Of a stretch of 64,000 nucleotides of DNA, positions 1-8,830 are shown piece by piece. Positions within the stretch are counted from its first letter, which is position 1, and each line of letters starts with the position of its first letter. The stretch comes from an uncultured Neglectibacter sp. (GTDB lineage: Bacteria > Bacillota > Clostridia > Oscillospirales > Acutalibacteraceae): positions 1 to 64,000 of the forward strand of contig CALFFN010000004.1 of the NCBI GenBank assembly GCA_937958185.1, in the 5' to 3' direction. The notes beneath the pieces were generated by a model, which saw only the letters and a program-made list of their open reading frames with translations, ran no database searches and was not told the origin of the DNA. Both the position numbers and the translations under genes were made by a program.

Positions 1-198
1 CTCTTGTGAATTGCCGCGGTCGGGTCGCCCGGTCACGACCAGTACACGCTGGCTCCACAAAAAGATTTTCCTCTTGTAAATTGCCGCGGTCGGGTCGCCC
101 GGTCACGACCAGTACACGCTGGCTCCACAAAAAGATTTTCCTCTTGTGAATTGCCGCGGTCGGGTCGCCCGGTCACGACCAGTACACGCTGGCTCCAC
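1..198. repeat. tandem 70-bp direct repeat, about 2.8 copies
   Basis: Units start at 1, 71 and 141. The second unit differs by one base near its start (TTGTAAATT against TTGTGAATT). The third stops at about 198, where it runs into the terminator of the HU gene. Each unit contains an imperfect palindrome (GGTCG ... CGACC) flanking a GC-rich core and ends in an A/T-rich AAAAAGATTTTC. No open frame is convincing through it, and there is no unique spacer between units, so it is not a CRISPR. The array may continue to the left of the window. Confidence 0.93.
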
Positions 199-233
199 GA
201 AAAAAGGCCTGGGAAAGAATCCCAAGCCTTTCT
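198..233 (-). terminator. rho-independent terminator of hup
   Basis: On the minus strand an 11-12 bp stem (AAAGGCTTGGGA / TCCCAGGCCTTT with a short loop) is followed by a run of T. It lies 14 bases past the HU stop codon and abuts the 70-bp repeats. Confidence 0.9.
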
Positions 234-246
234 GTTGCTGCGAAAC

Positions 247-522
247 TTACTTGTTTACAGTCTCCTTCAGAGCCTTGCCAGCCTTAAAGGCAGGAGCCTT
301 GGAAGCAGGGATCTGGATTTCCTTATTGGTGCGGGGATCACGGCCGGTACGGGCGCCGCGAGCGCGAACCTCAAAAGTACCAAAGCCAACCAGCTGAACC
401 TTATCGCCCTTCTTCAGAGCGTTGGTAATAGCCTCGATAACTGCGCCAACAGCAGCGTCGGCATCCTTCTTGGTGATTTCTGCCTTAGCGGCAACTTCTG
501 CGATCAATTCAGACTTGTTCAT
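247..522 (-). CDS. hup: DNA-binding protein HU
   Basis: This is a 91-residue histone-like protein that bends and compacts DNA as a dimer. The sequence shows the full HU fold: the N-terminal helices MNKSELIAEVA, the GFGTFEVRARGARTGRDP signature at about residues 46-63, and the arm followed by the FKAGKALKETVNK C-terminus. The length is normal for the family. The start is set by a perfect GGAGGT (531-536) 8 bases before ATG 522; an in-frame TTG at 531 overlaps that ribosome site and is unlikely to be used. The gene is monocistronic, with its own strong promoter at 639-667 and a terminator directly downstream, as expected for an abundant nucleoid protein. Confidence 0.97.
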   Translation of the reverse strand: MNKSELIAEVAAKAEITKKDADAAVGAVIEAITNALKKGDKVQLVGFGTFEVRARGARTGRDPRTNKEIQIPASKAPAFKAGKALKETVNK

Positions 523-638
523 TTTGGACAACCTCCAGTTTATTGTGCGGCAGAAACTCTCTTTCCACTCTCAGTGATACCAGCCGCAATTCTTGATACT
601 TGCCCGGCAAAAAGCGCCGAAAGTTCGTAACGCTTGCA

Positions 639-667
639 ATCATATCATATCCTTTCCCATTTTTCAA
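639..667 (-). promoter_or_regulatory. sigma-A promoter of hup
   Basis: TTGAAA (662-667) and TATGAT (639-644) are separated by exactly 17 bases on the minus strand. The -35 box lies at the very end of the upstream flippase gene. The resulting leader is about 110 bases. Confidence 0.8.
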
Positions 668-2418
668 GTGTTTTTGCGAATTTTTTGTGGTTTTATCAGG
701 ATTTTTATTTCTGCTACTCCTTCTCCGCCCCAAATCAGGACGCCGAGGAAGTAAATCCCGGCGCCGCAAAGGACGGAAATTCCCAGCGCGGCAGCTTCCC
801 CAAAACTCCCGGCGGGCAAAAAAGGACGCAGGAAGAAAAAAGCGGTCCTGGCGGAAACCCCGCATAGAAGGGCGCAAAGGAACGGCTGGAGGAACAGCTT
901 TTTCGCGGAAAGCGGTACGCCGCTGACCTTCCGCAGGCAAAGGAACTGGGAAACCGCCAGGAACAGGTAGCAGACAAAGGTGCCGATGGCGGCGCCGTAG
1001 ATATTCAGCTCTGGAATGCCGCAGAGGAGCCAGTTTGTCAGGAGCTTTACCGTCATGGCGCAGAGAAGAAGCTTTACGGGCAGGTCCGCCCGCCCTACCG
1101 CCTGCAGCATACTGGATAAGGGGGCGCACATGGCTGCGGCAAGGGACGCGACCCCCAGCAGCACCAGCACCCCGGCAATGATCGGAGCGGAGCTGTCGTC
1201 CCCGTACAGCACCCGGACGATAGGCTCCGCCAAGGCGGCAATGCCAAGACCTGCCGGGAAGCAGAACAGCGCCGTGATACGGCTGACAGAGCAAATGCGG
1301 CTGCCGATTTCCTTTTTCTCTCCCCTTGCCCACGCTTCCGTCACCGTGGGCAAAGCGCTGATGCCGATCGCCTGTGTCAGCGCCGGGACGAGAAGGTACA
1401 CGGTCATTGCCAGCGTATAGCAGCCGTAAAGATAAGTCGGCACGGTTTCCGGGTGCTCCAGATAGACCTGGGGGATCATGCCGGAAAAGCAGGACAGCAG
1501 CCTGTCGGGGAACTGCTGCAAGATCCCGGCAAGGCGGCTCTGCAAAAAGGTGGCGTCGATCAGCCCGGTCACGTTGGTGGCAATGGAACCAAGGGCTATG
1601 GGCAGGGTAATGGAAAGCAGGCGTTTCGCCGTCCGCTTCCTGCCTGCCGGGGCTGGCGAAAGCCGGTACAGGCAGGGGTCGATCCCATCGCCCACGCGCC
1701 TGTGGCGGACCGCCAGATAGCACAGGGCCATGAGCGAGCCAAAGGTCACGCCCAATACGGCGGCTGCCGCGCCGAAGGACAAGGTCAGGAACATGGCGTC
1801 GTCGGCAGATCGGGGCAAAATGGAAAACACCGTGCCCGCCCGGACATATTCCTCCGTGCAGCGGGAAACCACCCAGCGCCCGGCGGAAAGCCCCAGCAGC
1901 AGCTTGACGACCGCTTCCACCACCTCCGAGGCGGCGGTGGGGATCATGTTCTGCAAGCCCTCATAATAGCCCCGGTAGACGGAACCCAGACAGGCAAAAA
2001 GAATGGCAGGCGCCAGCGCCAGCACGGGAGCCAGGGCATAGGGCGTGCCGATGATATGGGTGCAGTAAAAGGGCGCGAACGCGGTAAGGAGGAGCATTCC
2101 CGCGCCGCCCAGGGTCAGGAATAAGGGAAGCGACACCCTTTTGACCTGCCGCACATCGTTCCATCTTCCCAGTGAGCGGTTTTCCGACACCATGCGGGAC
2201 ACCGCCACAGGGAAGCCGGCAGTCGCCAGGCTGAAAACAGGTCCGTAAAAATTGTACGCCACGTTGAACAGCCCCATGCCGTATTCCCCAATAGCGTATT
2301 TCAGGGGAATCTTGAACAGCGCCCCGATCACCTTTACGACCGCCATACCGGCGGTGAGAATCAACGCGCCGTGGAGAAAATTCTGCCGAAGCCCTTTGCG
2401 CCTCTGTTTCAAATCCAT
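664..2418 (-). CDS. SpoVB-like polysaccharide/lipid flippase (MOP superfamily)
   Basis: This protein of about 584 residues is almost entirely hydrophobic, with roughly 14 predicted membrane segments. Its N-terminus carries the stretch typical of the family (ALFKIPLKYAIGEYGMGLFN, residues about 32-51). Members of the MOP/MATE-like group (SpoVB, MurJ, Wzx) flip undecaprenyl-linked cell-wall or polysaccharide precursors across the cytoplasmic membrane. SpoVB itself is needed for spore cortex formation in Bacillus, and a role in cortex or wall synthesis is inferred here. The first codons are ATG ATG; GAGG just upstream fits the second ATG (2418) better. Its 3' end overlaps the hup promoter. The exact paralogue (SpoVB or a vegetative flippase) cannot be settled from sequence alone. 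Confidence 0.85.
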   Translation of the reverse strand: MDLKQRRKGLRQNFLHGALILTAGMAVVKVIGALFKIPLKYAIGEYGMGLFNVAYNFYGPVFSLATAGFPVAVSRMVSENRSLGRWNDVRQVKRVSLPLFLTLGGAGMLLLTAFAPFYCTHIIGTPYALAPVLALAPAILFACLGSVYRGYYEGLQNMIPTAASEVVEAVVKLLLGLSAGRWVVSRCTEEYVRAGTVFSILPRSADDAMFLTLSFGAAAAVLGVTFGSLMALCYLAVRHRRVGDGIDPCLYRLSPAPAGRKRTAKRLLSITLPIALGSIATNVTGLIDATFLQSRLAGILQQFPDRLLSCFSGMIPQVYLEHPETVPTYLYGCYTLAMTVYLLVPALTQAIGISALPTVTEAWARGEKKEIGSRICSVSRITALFCFPAGLGIAALAEPIVRVLYGDDSSAPIIAGVLVLLGVASLAAAMCAPLSSMLQAVGRADLPVKLLLCAMTVKLLTNWLLCGIPELNIYGAAIGTFVCYLFLAVSQFLCLRKVSGVPLSAKKLFLQPFLCALLCGVSARTAFFFLRPFLPAGSFGEAAALGISVLCGAGIYFLGVLIWGGEGVAEIKILIKPQKIRKNT

Positions 2419-2637
2419 CATTCCTCATCAGAACTTTGCGGCTGCCAATTCGCGCCGCAAGGCTTTTTCAGGCTTTGCCCGGATATTTCGCGCTTGGCAT
2501 GCTTGCCGGTATGGAGATATCCTTTTCGTATCCAAGCCGCAGAAAGAGCGATAGCGGATAACAGGGCAAAAGCCGCTTTTCCATTCTTATGTGGAACATG
2601 GGGCGGGGATTCCCCGGCGGGGGGCGGAAATGGGCGC

Positions 2638-2675
2638 AAAAAAAGAACCGGCTTTTGCCAGCCGGCTCTTTTTGG
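2638..2675 (-). terminator. terminator of the zinc-ribbon gene
   Basis: The hairpin GAGCCGGCT/AGCCGGTTC is followed by seven T on the minus strand, 9 bases past the stop of the zinc-ribbon gene. The rest of 2419-2683 shows nothing recognisable. Confidence 0.9.
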
Positions 2676-2683
2676 CGATCCTA

Positions 2684-3097
2684 TTACTGTTCGTCGTTGG
2701 TATCCGTGGTCTTGGGCTCCTCCGCGGCGGGCTGGTCAATGACAAGCTTTGTGCCGCAGTTGCTGCAGAACTGCACGGTATTGGGGCTGCGCTTCCCGCA
2801 GTTGGGGCAGACGACCTTGTTCTGCTTGTCGTTCAGCTCCTTGTTGACAGCGGCATGCTGGTTCTTCAGCTCGTCGATCTCGGCGATCTTGCCCACTGCT
2901 TCCGCGTCATCCGCCAGCTTGGCGCGGCAGGATTCGTAAACATACTCTCCCAGCGCCTCATAACGCTTGCTGATCTCAGCGTTCAGCTCCGCGACATTGA
3001 TACGCAGCTTGGACGCGTCTACGAACTGACCGGCTCTTTTGCCCACAGCCTCCGCAGCAGACTTTGCGTTTATGACCACATCATCCAGAATTCCCAT
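2684..3097 (-). CDS. zinc-ribbon protein with N-terminal helical region
   Basis: This 137-residue soluble protein has two parts. Residues about 1-90 are highly helical and charged and probably form a coiled coil (MGILDDVVINAKSAAEAVGK...ELNDKQ). Residues about 96-118 form a zinc ribbon with CPNCGK...CSNCG, giving four cysteines as two CxxC pairs. A short acidic tail follows. This architecture is common in Clostridia as uncharacterised zinc-ribbon proteins; the function is unknown. A clear AAGGAGG precedes the ATG by 8-9 bases. It is flanked by its own promoter (3157-3185) and terminator, so it is monocistronic. Confidence 0.88.
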   Translation of the reverse strand: MGILDDVVINAKSAAEAVGKRAGQFVDASKLRINVAELNAEISKRYEALGEYVYESCRAKLADDAEAVGKIAEIDELKNQHAAVNKELNDKQNKVVCPNCGKRSPNTVQFCSNCGTKLVIDQPAAEEPKTTDTNDEQ

Positions 3098-3156
3098 GTT
3101 GGTATTCCTCCTTCTTGATTTTCCAAAAATTCAGAGCTTTTCATCTCTGTGTTTTC

Positions 3157-3185
3157 ATTATAACAACCATTTTCAGGAAAGTAAA
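3157..3185 (-). promoter_or_regulatory. promoter of the zinc-ribbon gene
   Basis: TTTACT (3180-3185) and a perfect TATAAT (3157-3162), 17-base spacer, minus strand. Confidence 0.65.
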
Positions 3186-3397
3186 GAGGGAAATCCCTTT
3201 CAAATGGTTTACATTTCTCTTACGGAACCGCATTTTAGATGCTGGACGCTAGATGCTGGATACTAGATAAGATAAGGACGGTAAATGATAGTTTAGTACG
3301 CATGAAATGGGCAATGAGAAATGAGCAATGAGCAATTATTTACTCCCGATGGGAAAACCGCAGGCTATTTGCCCTTTCTCAGAGGGGGGGAGGAGGG

Positions 3398-3431
3398 GGC
3401 GCTGGTCTCCGGTGGAGACCGTTCAGCGCTG
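3398..3431 (+). repeat. palindromic element, copy 1 (GCGCTG-stem-CAGCGC)
   Basis: GGCGCTGGTCTCC, a 3-base loop and GGAGACC-GTT-CAGCGC form a two-part stem. The same sequence, with one loop change, is found in inverse orientation at 13751-13783. Confidence 0.85.
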
Positions 3432-3454
3432 ACCGAGCCAAAGGCGAGACCGAA

Positions 3455-3535
3455 GTCCCCCACCGAAGAAAGAAAAAAATCGCACACGGCAGCATGATCG
3501 AAAAGGCAGGGATCTAAATGTGCGAAAGCAGGAGC
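3455..3535 (-). repeat. dispersed hairpin element, copy A
   Basis: Read on the minus strand it runs GCTTTCGCACATT ... GTGTGCGATTTTTTTC ... GGGGGACTTC. TCGCACA and TGTGCGA can pair and are followed by a T run, so it looks like a terminator-bearing small element. It matches 56297-56372 over about 75 bases with few differences. Confidence 0.8.
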
Positions 3536-3664
3536 TTTGGAAAACGGTTTCTCCGGCAACTGCTAAACTACAATTTATCTATACATCTTCCGGTCGGGAC
3601 ACGTATTTGCGAAAAGTACCCGCTGTCTTCTCGTCTTGCCTCCGGCGGTACGCCGGGCTAACAA

Positions 3665-4612
3665 CTAATTCCCCAAAAATTCCCGGAGCATGGACGTTTC
3701 CGGCACCAGCGCGGGGTCGATGGGCTCGAACCGCATCAGGCGGGACTCCAGGTCCCGGGCTTTGCGGTAATAGAGACTGTCCGCGGCGATGCTGCGCAGG
3801 AGGGGAATCGCCACCGTGCGCAGGACGCAGGGCTCATAGATATGAATGGAATTGACGGTGTAGTCGGCGCTGATGCGGTAGGGGCGGATATATTTGTCCT
3901 CGCCGGACACCACCTCCTCCCACATGGAGAGGGTGTGCTCCGCCGCAGTATTGCGGAACTGGATATCCCGGACGATCCGGCGCACCAGACGCAGGTCCAT
4001 GGGAGAGATCACTTCCCCGTTGGCGTCCTTGATCTGCTGCTTCACGCTGACATACAGCTTGACGCAGGCGTCCTCCGGCAGTTCCCCGGTGAAAACGGGG
4101 TTCAAGCCGTGAATGCCCTCAACGATCACCAGATCGTGTTCGCCGATCTCATAGCCGCGCTCTTCCTCCTCTGGTCTGCCCAGAGAGAAATTGTACCTCG
4201 GCACGCTGAATTTCCCGGTGGAGGTCACCGCCTTCAGGCAGCTTTTCACCCGCTCCACGTCCAGCGCTTCGATGGATTCATAATCGTAATTTCCATTGGG
4301 CAGAATGGGCGCAAGCCCCCTTCCCCGGTAAAAATCGTCCAGGGAAATGATATGCGCCCGCCCGCCGAACTCCGACAGATAGGCCTGCAGCAGATGGGCG
4401 GTGGTGGTCTTGCCGCTGCTGCTGGGACCCGCCAGCATGACGACCCGCACACCGGCGTGCTGCTCCCGGATATTCCGGGCAATATTGCGCAGGCTTTCCT
4501 GATAGGCGCCCTCCACCTCGTCGATCATCTTCTGCGGGCAGCTTACCGCGCCGTCATTGATCTGCTCCAGATGATTGATGTACTTCATGTAGCCGCTTGC
4601 GAAATTGCTCAT
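3665..4612 (-). CDS. nucleoside kinase of the uridine kinase family
   Basis: This 315-residue cytosolic P-loop kinase has Walker A GPSSSGKTT at about residues 62-70 and the following ISLDDFYRG, the conserved Asp-containing segment of uridine kinase/phosphoribulokinase-like enzymes. IVEGIHGLNP is the Walker-B-like stretch. Family members phosphorylate uridine or cytidine with ATP or GTP. It lacks the TGS-like N-terminal domain of the longer clostridial uridine-kinase-like proteins. The start is uncertain: ATG 4612 lies inside the last 59 bases of hemZ, with AGGAGGG about 14 bases upstream. The long overlap with hemZ suggests translational coupling. The nucleoside substrate is not decidable here. 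Confidence 0.83.
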   Translation of the reverse strand: MSNFASGYMKYINHLEQINDGAVSCPQKMIDEVEGAYQESLRNIARNIREQHAGVRVVMLAGPSSSGKTTTAHLLQAYLSEFGGRAHIISLDDFYRGRGLAPILPNGNYDYESIEALDVERVKSCLKAVTSTGKFSVPRYNFSLGRPEEEERGYEIGEHDLVIVEGIHGLNPVFTGELPEDACVKLYVSVKQQIKDANGEVISPMDLRLVRRIVRDIQFRNTAAEHTLSMWEEVVSGEDKYIRPYRISADYTVNSIHIYEPCVLRTVAIPLLRSIAADSLYYRKARDLESRLMRFEPIDPALVPETSMLREFLGN

Positions 4613-6053
4613 ACAGGTCTGTGACGCCCTCCTTTCTGCTAAGAATTTCCCCATTGCGGGAAATATATTCATAAGGGTATTTGAAATTGAAAATGCGCTC
4701 CAGCCTGTCACTGTAGGGGTCCCTGAGCTTTGTGACGCCGCCGGCGCCGCAGGCGATGACAGAGCTGGATTCGTCCATGGTGTAGATATTGTACCGGCAG
4801 AGGTTGCCTGGCTTTGCCCAGCCGGTGTTTTCCTGATTGCCCGCCATTCTGGTCTGGCGGTATAAATAGTATGGCTCGAAGCCTTCCTCCGTCAGGCGGC
4901 GGACGGAATAGTCCACCATGGCGGCGGTCTCCTCGCCTTTTCTGTGCAGGGAAAGGTCGCCGCCCTCAGAGACCAGCCGGGCGGAACGCTTCAGCGCCAG
5001 CGAATGGACGGTGACATTGGCGGCGCCCAGAGAGATCACGCCGTCCAGCGTCTTCTGAAAACCCTGCAGATCGTCGCCGGGCAGACCGACGATCAGGTCA
5101 GCGTTGATTTCCCGGAAGCCCATTTCCTTTGCCAGCGCAAAGGCGTCCAGCACGTCCTGAACGGTGTGCCGCCGCCCGATATTTTCCAGCACCTGATCGG
5201 ACAGGGACTGGGGGTTGATGCTGATGCGCGTCACGCCGGAAGCGAGCAGGGCGGAAAGCTTTTCCCGGTCGATGGTATCGGGTCTGCCGGCTTCCACGGT
5301 AAACTCCGTGCAGCGGGAAAAATCAAACTGCTCCTGAATCTTTTCGCAAAGCCGGGAAAGCTGGGAAGCGGACAGCGTGGTGGGCGTGCCGCCGCCAATG
5401 TAGGCGGTGCAAAGGGTCAGCCCCAGCGCTTTTGTGACCTGCGCCGTCTTTTCCAGCTCCTTCAGCAGCAGCTCAAAATAGGGCTCGATCAGCTTTTTGG
5501 ACTGCTCCACGCTTTGGGACACGAAAGAACAGTAGGAACAGCGGGTGGGGCAAAAGGGAATGGACACGTATAAACTGAAATCGTTTTCCGAAAGTGCCTT
5601 TACCGCCGGGGTCTGCGCCCGCAGCACCCGGAGGGCAAGGTCGGCTTTTTTCCCGCTGACGTGCCCGTGGCTGCGGAATTTTTCCACACCTGCCGTCTCC
5701 CCCAGCTCCTCGCAATACTGGCGCAGGAGCTTTACCGGGTGAATGCCCGTCAGCATTCCCCAGGCGGGGGTATAGCCTGTCAGCTCTACAAAGGCGGTGT
5801 AGAGCAGGTCGGTCAAGCCGTATTCCGTAAGGGTTTTCTGAAAATCAGCGCGGGTGAGCTGCTTTTGCCCGTCGGACACCGTAACCCGATATTCATATGC
5901 TTCCCCGGCGGCAGTTATGACGGTTTGGGTCCAGGGCTCACTTGCTTCCGGCTGTTCCCCCGGCGCCACTCGCACCGGGCTGTAGGGAAAAAACAGGCGG
6001 CAAAGGTTTTCACATTCATAGCGGAACGAGTGCCCCGCGATCGTCAGCAGCAT
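4554..6053 (-). CDS. hemZ: coproporphyrinogen dehydrogenase HemZ (radical SAM)
   Basis: The 499-residue protein has the HemZ layout: an N-terminal domain of about 150 residues without cysteine motifs, then a radical SAM barrel with IPFCPTRCSYCSF (C168, C172, C175) that binds the 4Fe-4S cluster. AYIGGGTPTTLS follows, and SINPQSLSDQVLENIGRRH is the HemN-type segment. The family carries out oxygen-independent oxidative decarboxylation of coproporphyrinogen III, or related radical chemistry. No other heme-synthesis gene is in the window, and many HemN-like proteins have other roles, so the substrate is inferred from family. AAGGAGG precedes ATG 6053. Confidence 0.9.
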   Translation of the reverse strand: MLLTIAGHSFRYECENLCRLFFPYSPVRVAPGEQPEASEPWTQTVITAAGEAYEYRVTVSDGQKQLTRADFQKTLTEYGLTDLLYTAFVELTGYTPAWGMLTGIHPVKLLRQYCEELGETAGVEKFRSHGHVSGKKADLALRVLRAQTPAVKALSENDFSLYVSIPFCPTRCSYCSFVSQSVEQSKKLIEPYFELLLKELEKTAQVTKALGLTLCTAYIGGGTPTTLSASQLSRLCEKIQEQFDFSRCTEFTVEAGRPDTIDREKLSALLASGVTRISINPQSLSDQVLENIGRRHTVQDVLDAFALAKEMGFREINADLIVGLPGDDLQGFQKTLDGVISLGAANVTVHSLALKRSARLVSEGGDLSLHRKGEETAAMVDYSVRRLTEEGFEPYYLYRQTRMAGNQENTGWAKPGNLCRYNIYTMDESSSVIACGAGGVTKLRDPYSDRLERIFNFKYPYEYISRNGEILSRKEGVTDLYEQFRKRLHEVHQSSGADQ

Positions 6054-6142
6054 ATGCCGCCCTCCTTTTTCAATTTCGCTGTAGAAATTTTTTCAAACGG
6101 ATTTTTTGCCCTTTCCAGCATCTAGAATCCAGAATCCAGTGT

Positions 6143-6583
6143 CTATGATATCACAAATTCCGTCCATTCAATGTGGTTGTACTGCATGACGTCCTCCGCC
6201 TTTTTCATGCCCAGCTTCTCGTAAAATGGCACGGCGTTTTCATTTGCGATGAGATATACGGCGATATCCTTTTCGCCGCCTGCCATCTCATGAGCCGTCC
6301 GCATCAGCCTTGTCCCGATCCCGCGACCCTCGTACGCCCTGTCGACGCCCAGATCCGTCACATACAGCCAGTAGGAAAAGTCCGTCAAGCCAAAGAGCAC
6401 GCCCACCAGCAGACCTTCCCTGTTTCGGGCGGCAAGGCTGATGGAAACATTTTTTACCAGCTTTTCGATCCGTTCCCGGAATCTCTCCCTGGGGTACTGC
6501 GCCCCCAGATCGGTGCGCTTCAAAAAGTCAATATATTCCTCCGGGGAAATGCGCTCACTCTTGATTTCAACCGTTGTCTCCAT
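6143..6583 (-). CDS. GNAT-family N-acetyltransferase
   Basis: The protein has 146 residues. The acetyl-CoA-binding signature GRGIGTRLM is present at about residues 87-95, preceded by the beta strand YWLYVTDLGVDRAY, and the C-terminal NENAVPFYEKLGMKK is typical of GNAT enzymes. The family transfers acetyl groups to amines of small molecules or proteins; the substrate here is unknown. AAGGAGAG lies properly spaced before the ATG. It sits between rel and hemZ with modest gaps and may be co-transcribed with either. Confidence 0.85.
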   Translation of the reverse strand: METTVEIKSERISPEEYIDFLKRTDLGAQYPRERFRERIEKLVKNVSISLAARNREGLLVGVLFGLTDFSYWLYVTDLGVDRAYEGRGIGTRLMRTAHEMAGGEKDIAVYLIANENAVPFYEKLGMKKAEDVMQYNHIEWTEFVIS

Positions 6584-6628
6584 AAAAACTCTCCTTGCCG
6601 GTGAAAAACTGATCTCTGACTGTCCGGG

Positions 6629-8830
6629 TCAGGAGCGGTCGATGGAAATGACACCGGGGATCTTCATCAGCCGCTCGATAATGCTTTGCAGCTGCGGGAG
6701 GCCGTTAATGGAGATCGTGGCGGAAATAAAGGCGTTTTCGCTGTTGCGCTCCTGCCGGGAATTGAGGGAATGAATGAAAATATGCATATTGGAAAGCTGC
6801 TGGGTCACGTCTGCCAGCAGACCGCCGCGGTCAATGGCAATGATGTGGAGGGTGGACTTGAAATCGTCCTTGATATCCCCCTCCCAATGGGCGCTGACCC
6901 AGCGCTCCGGCTCCGGGCAGAGAGTGAGGTCCTGGGGGACGTTGGTACAGGAGCGCTTGTGAATGGACACGCCGAAGCCCCGGGTGATGAAGCCGACGAT
7001 CTCGTCCCCGGGCAGGGGGTTGCAGCAGCGGGAGAATTTGATCAGGCAGTTGTCCATGCCGTCGATCAAAACGCCGCTTGCAACCTTCTGCTTCGGTTCT
7101 GCCGGGGGCACCTGCCGGGGCAGAGCCTCCGGCTCGGCGGTTTTCGTCAGGCGCTGGTATTCCTCCCGAATACGGGGCAGCACCTTCCAGAGCTGAATGC
7201 CGCCGTAGCCGATAGCGGCATAGAAATCATCGGCGGTGACACAGCTGTAGCGCCTGCCAATGCTGTCCAGCATATAATCCATCAGCCCCGGCGCCATGGT
7301 GATCCCGCTGCGGCGGAACTCCCGTTCCAGCTCCGCTTTGCCCTCAATGATGTTGTCGTCCCGCTTTTCCTTTTTGAACCACGCGCGAATCTTGTTCCGG
7401 GCCTCGCTGGTGCGCACGATGGTGAGCCAGTCCCGGTTAGGTCCCTTTCCTGCTTCCTTGGTGGTGAGTATCTCGATGATCTCCCCGGTTTTGACCTTAT
7501 AATCCAGCGGCACGATGCGCTTATCCACCTTCGCCCCCACCATGCGGTTGCCCACGGCGCTGTGAATGGCGTAGGCAAAGTCGATAACGGTAGAACCCAT
7601 GGGCAGGTTCACCACATCGCCCTTCGGCGTGAAGACAAACACCTCCTCGGGCATGAGGTCGCTCTTGATGGAGTGCACCAGATCGGTGACGTCCTCGCTT
7701 TCCGCCTGGTTTTCCAGCATTTGGCGGATCCAGGTAAGGCGGTCGTCCAGAATGCTGTTTTCCGACTCCTTGGCGGACATTCCCAGCTTATACTTCCAGT
7801 GGGCGGCAATGCCGTATTCCGCGGTGTGGTGCATTTCCCAGGTGCGTATCTGCACCTCAAAAGGCACGCCGGCTTTATTGATGACCGTGGTGTGCAGGGA
7901 GCGGTACATATTGGGCTTTGGGGTGGAAATATAGTCCTTGAACCGATTGGGCAGGGGCTGGAACATATCGTGGATAATGCCCAGCACGTTGTAGCAGTCC
8001 TCGATGGTGTCCACAATGACGCGGACGGCGAAAACATCGTAAATTTCTTCAAAGCTTTTGCCCTGAATGAACATTTTCCGATAAATACCGTAAACGCTCT
8101 TTACCCTGCCCTCAATGTACACATTGGGAATGGAAGGCTGGATACGCTCCCTGATCTGCGCCTTGGTGTCCTCGATGAACTGCTTCCGGCTGTCGCTGCG
8201 GGCTTCCAAATCCTTTTCAATCTCGTGGTAGGCGGTGGGGTCAAGATACTGCAGGGAAATGTCCTCCATAAATTCCTTGACCCGGCGGATACCCAGACGG
8301 TGCGCGATGGGGGCGTACACCTCCACGCATTCCAGCGCCTTGTCCCGCTGCTTTTGGGGCGTCATGTACTCCAGTGTAGTCAAATTGTGCATTCTGTCCG
8401 CAAATTTGATGATGATGACCCGGATATCCTCCGCCATTGCCATCAGCATTTTCCGCAGGTTCTCCGCCTGCTGCTCCTCCCGGGAGGAATAGGGAATCTG
8501 ACCCAGCTTGGTAACGCCGTCCACCAGCTGGGCGACCTCCGTGCCAAATTCTTTCGTCAGGTCTTCCAGCGTGCAGTCGGTGTCCTCCACCACGTCATGG
8601 AGCAGACCTGCCATGACGGAATCCGTGTCCATGCCCAGCCCAACCAGAATGGCCGCCACGGACAGCGGGTGGATAATATAGGGCTCGCCGGAGCTGCGCT
8701 TCTGGGTGCTGTGTTTTTCCTCCGCACAGCGGTACGCCCTGTCGATGCGCTCCTTATCGTATTCTTTTTCACTTTCAGCGATGATTTTTTGCAGCTCCTC
8801 ATAGGTGCTGATCTGCACCGCCAGTTCCAT
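6629..8830 (-). CDS. rel: bifunctional (p)ppGpp synthetase/hydrolase Rel
   Basis: This 733-residue stringent-response enzyme has an N-terminal HD hydrolase domain (IIHPLSVAAIL, then GLLHDVVEDT with HD at about 78-79). The synthetase domain includes RVKSVYGIYRKM at about residue 240 and the MYRSLHTT segment. A TGS domain follows (VFVFTPKGDVVNLPMGSTVIDFAYAIH), and an ACT domain closes the protein. Both catalytic centres look intact, so it should make and degrade ppGpp. The ATG at 8830 is chosen because AGGAGAGG lies 8 bases upstream; an in-frame GTG at 8839 overlaps that site. It follows recJ by 54 bases on the same strand, suggesting a recJ-rel operon as in other Clostridia. Confidence 0.97.
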   Translation of the reverse strand: MELAVQISTYEELQKIIAESEKEYDKERIDRAYRCAEEKHSTQKRSSGEPYIIHPLSVAAILVGLGMDTDSVMAGLLHDVVEDTDCTLEDLTKEFGTEVAQLVDGVTKLGQIPYSSREEQQAENLRKMLMAMAEDIRVIIIKFADRMHNLTTLEYMTPQKQRDKALECVEVYAPIAHRLGIRRVKEFMEDISLQYLDPTAYHEIEKDLEARSDSRKQFIEDTKAQIRERIQPSIPNVYIEGRVKSVYGIYRKMFIQGKSFEEIYDVFAVRVIVDTIEDCYNVLGIIHDMFQPLPNRFKDYISTPKPNMYRSLHTTVINKAGVPFEVQIRTWEMHHTAEYGIAAHWKYKLGMSAKESENSILDDRLTWIRQMLENQAESEDVTDLVHSIKSDLMPEEVFVFTPKGDVVNLPMGSTVIDFAYAIHSAVGNRMVGAKVDKRIVPLDYKVKTGEIIEILTTKEAGKGPNRDWLTIVRTSEARNKIRAWFKKEKRDDNIIEGKAELEREFRRSGITMAPGLMDYMLDSIGRRYSCVTADDFYAAIGYGGIQLWKVLPRIREEYQRLTKTAEPEALPRQVPPAEPKQKVASGVLIDGMDNCLIKFSRCCNPLPGDEIVGFITRGFGVSIHKRSCTNVPQDLTLCPEPERWVSAHWEGDIKDDFKSTLHIIAIDRGGLLADVTQQLSNMHIFIHSLNSRQERNSENAFISATISINGLPQLQSIIERLMKIPGVISIDRS

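Larger units (their letters stand above)
3190..3664. other. intergenic region with dispersed repeat elements
   Basis: No convincing gene lies here. It holds a short near-duplicate (TAGATGCTGGA twice, 3237-3268), a palindromic element at 3398-3431 that recurs in the toxin leader near 13751, and a hairpin element at about 3455-3535 (minus orientation) that recurs at 56297-56372. A 64-residue open frame across 3365-3559 is low complexity and has no ribosome site. Confidence 0.7.

Noticed and set aside
1..198. Possible CRISPR array
   Set aside because: Repeats are directly abutting with no spacers, the unit is 70 bases, and no cas genes are present.
3365..3559. 64-residue minus-strand frame
   Set aside because: It reads across the two repeat elements, is low complexity and lacks a ribosome site.
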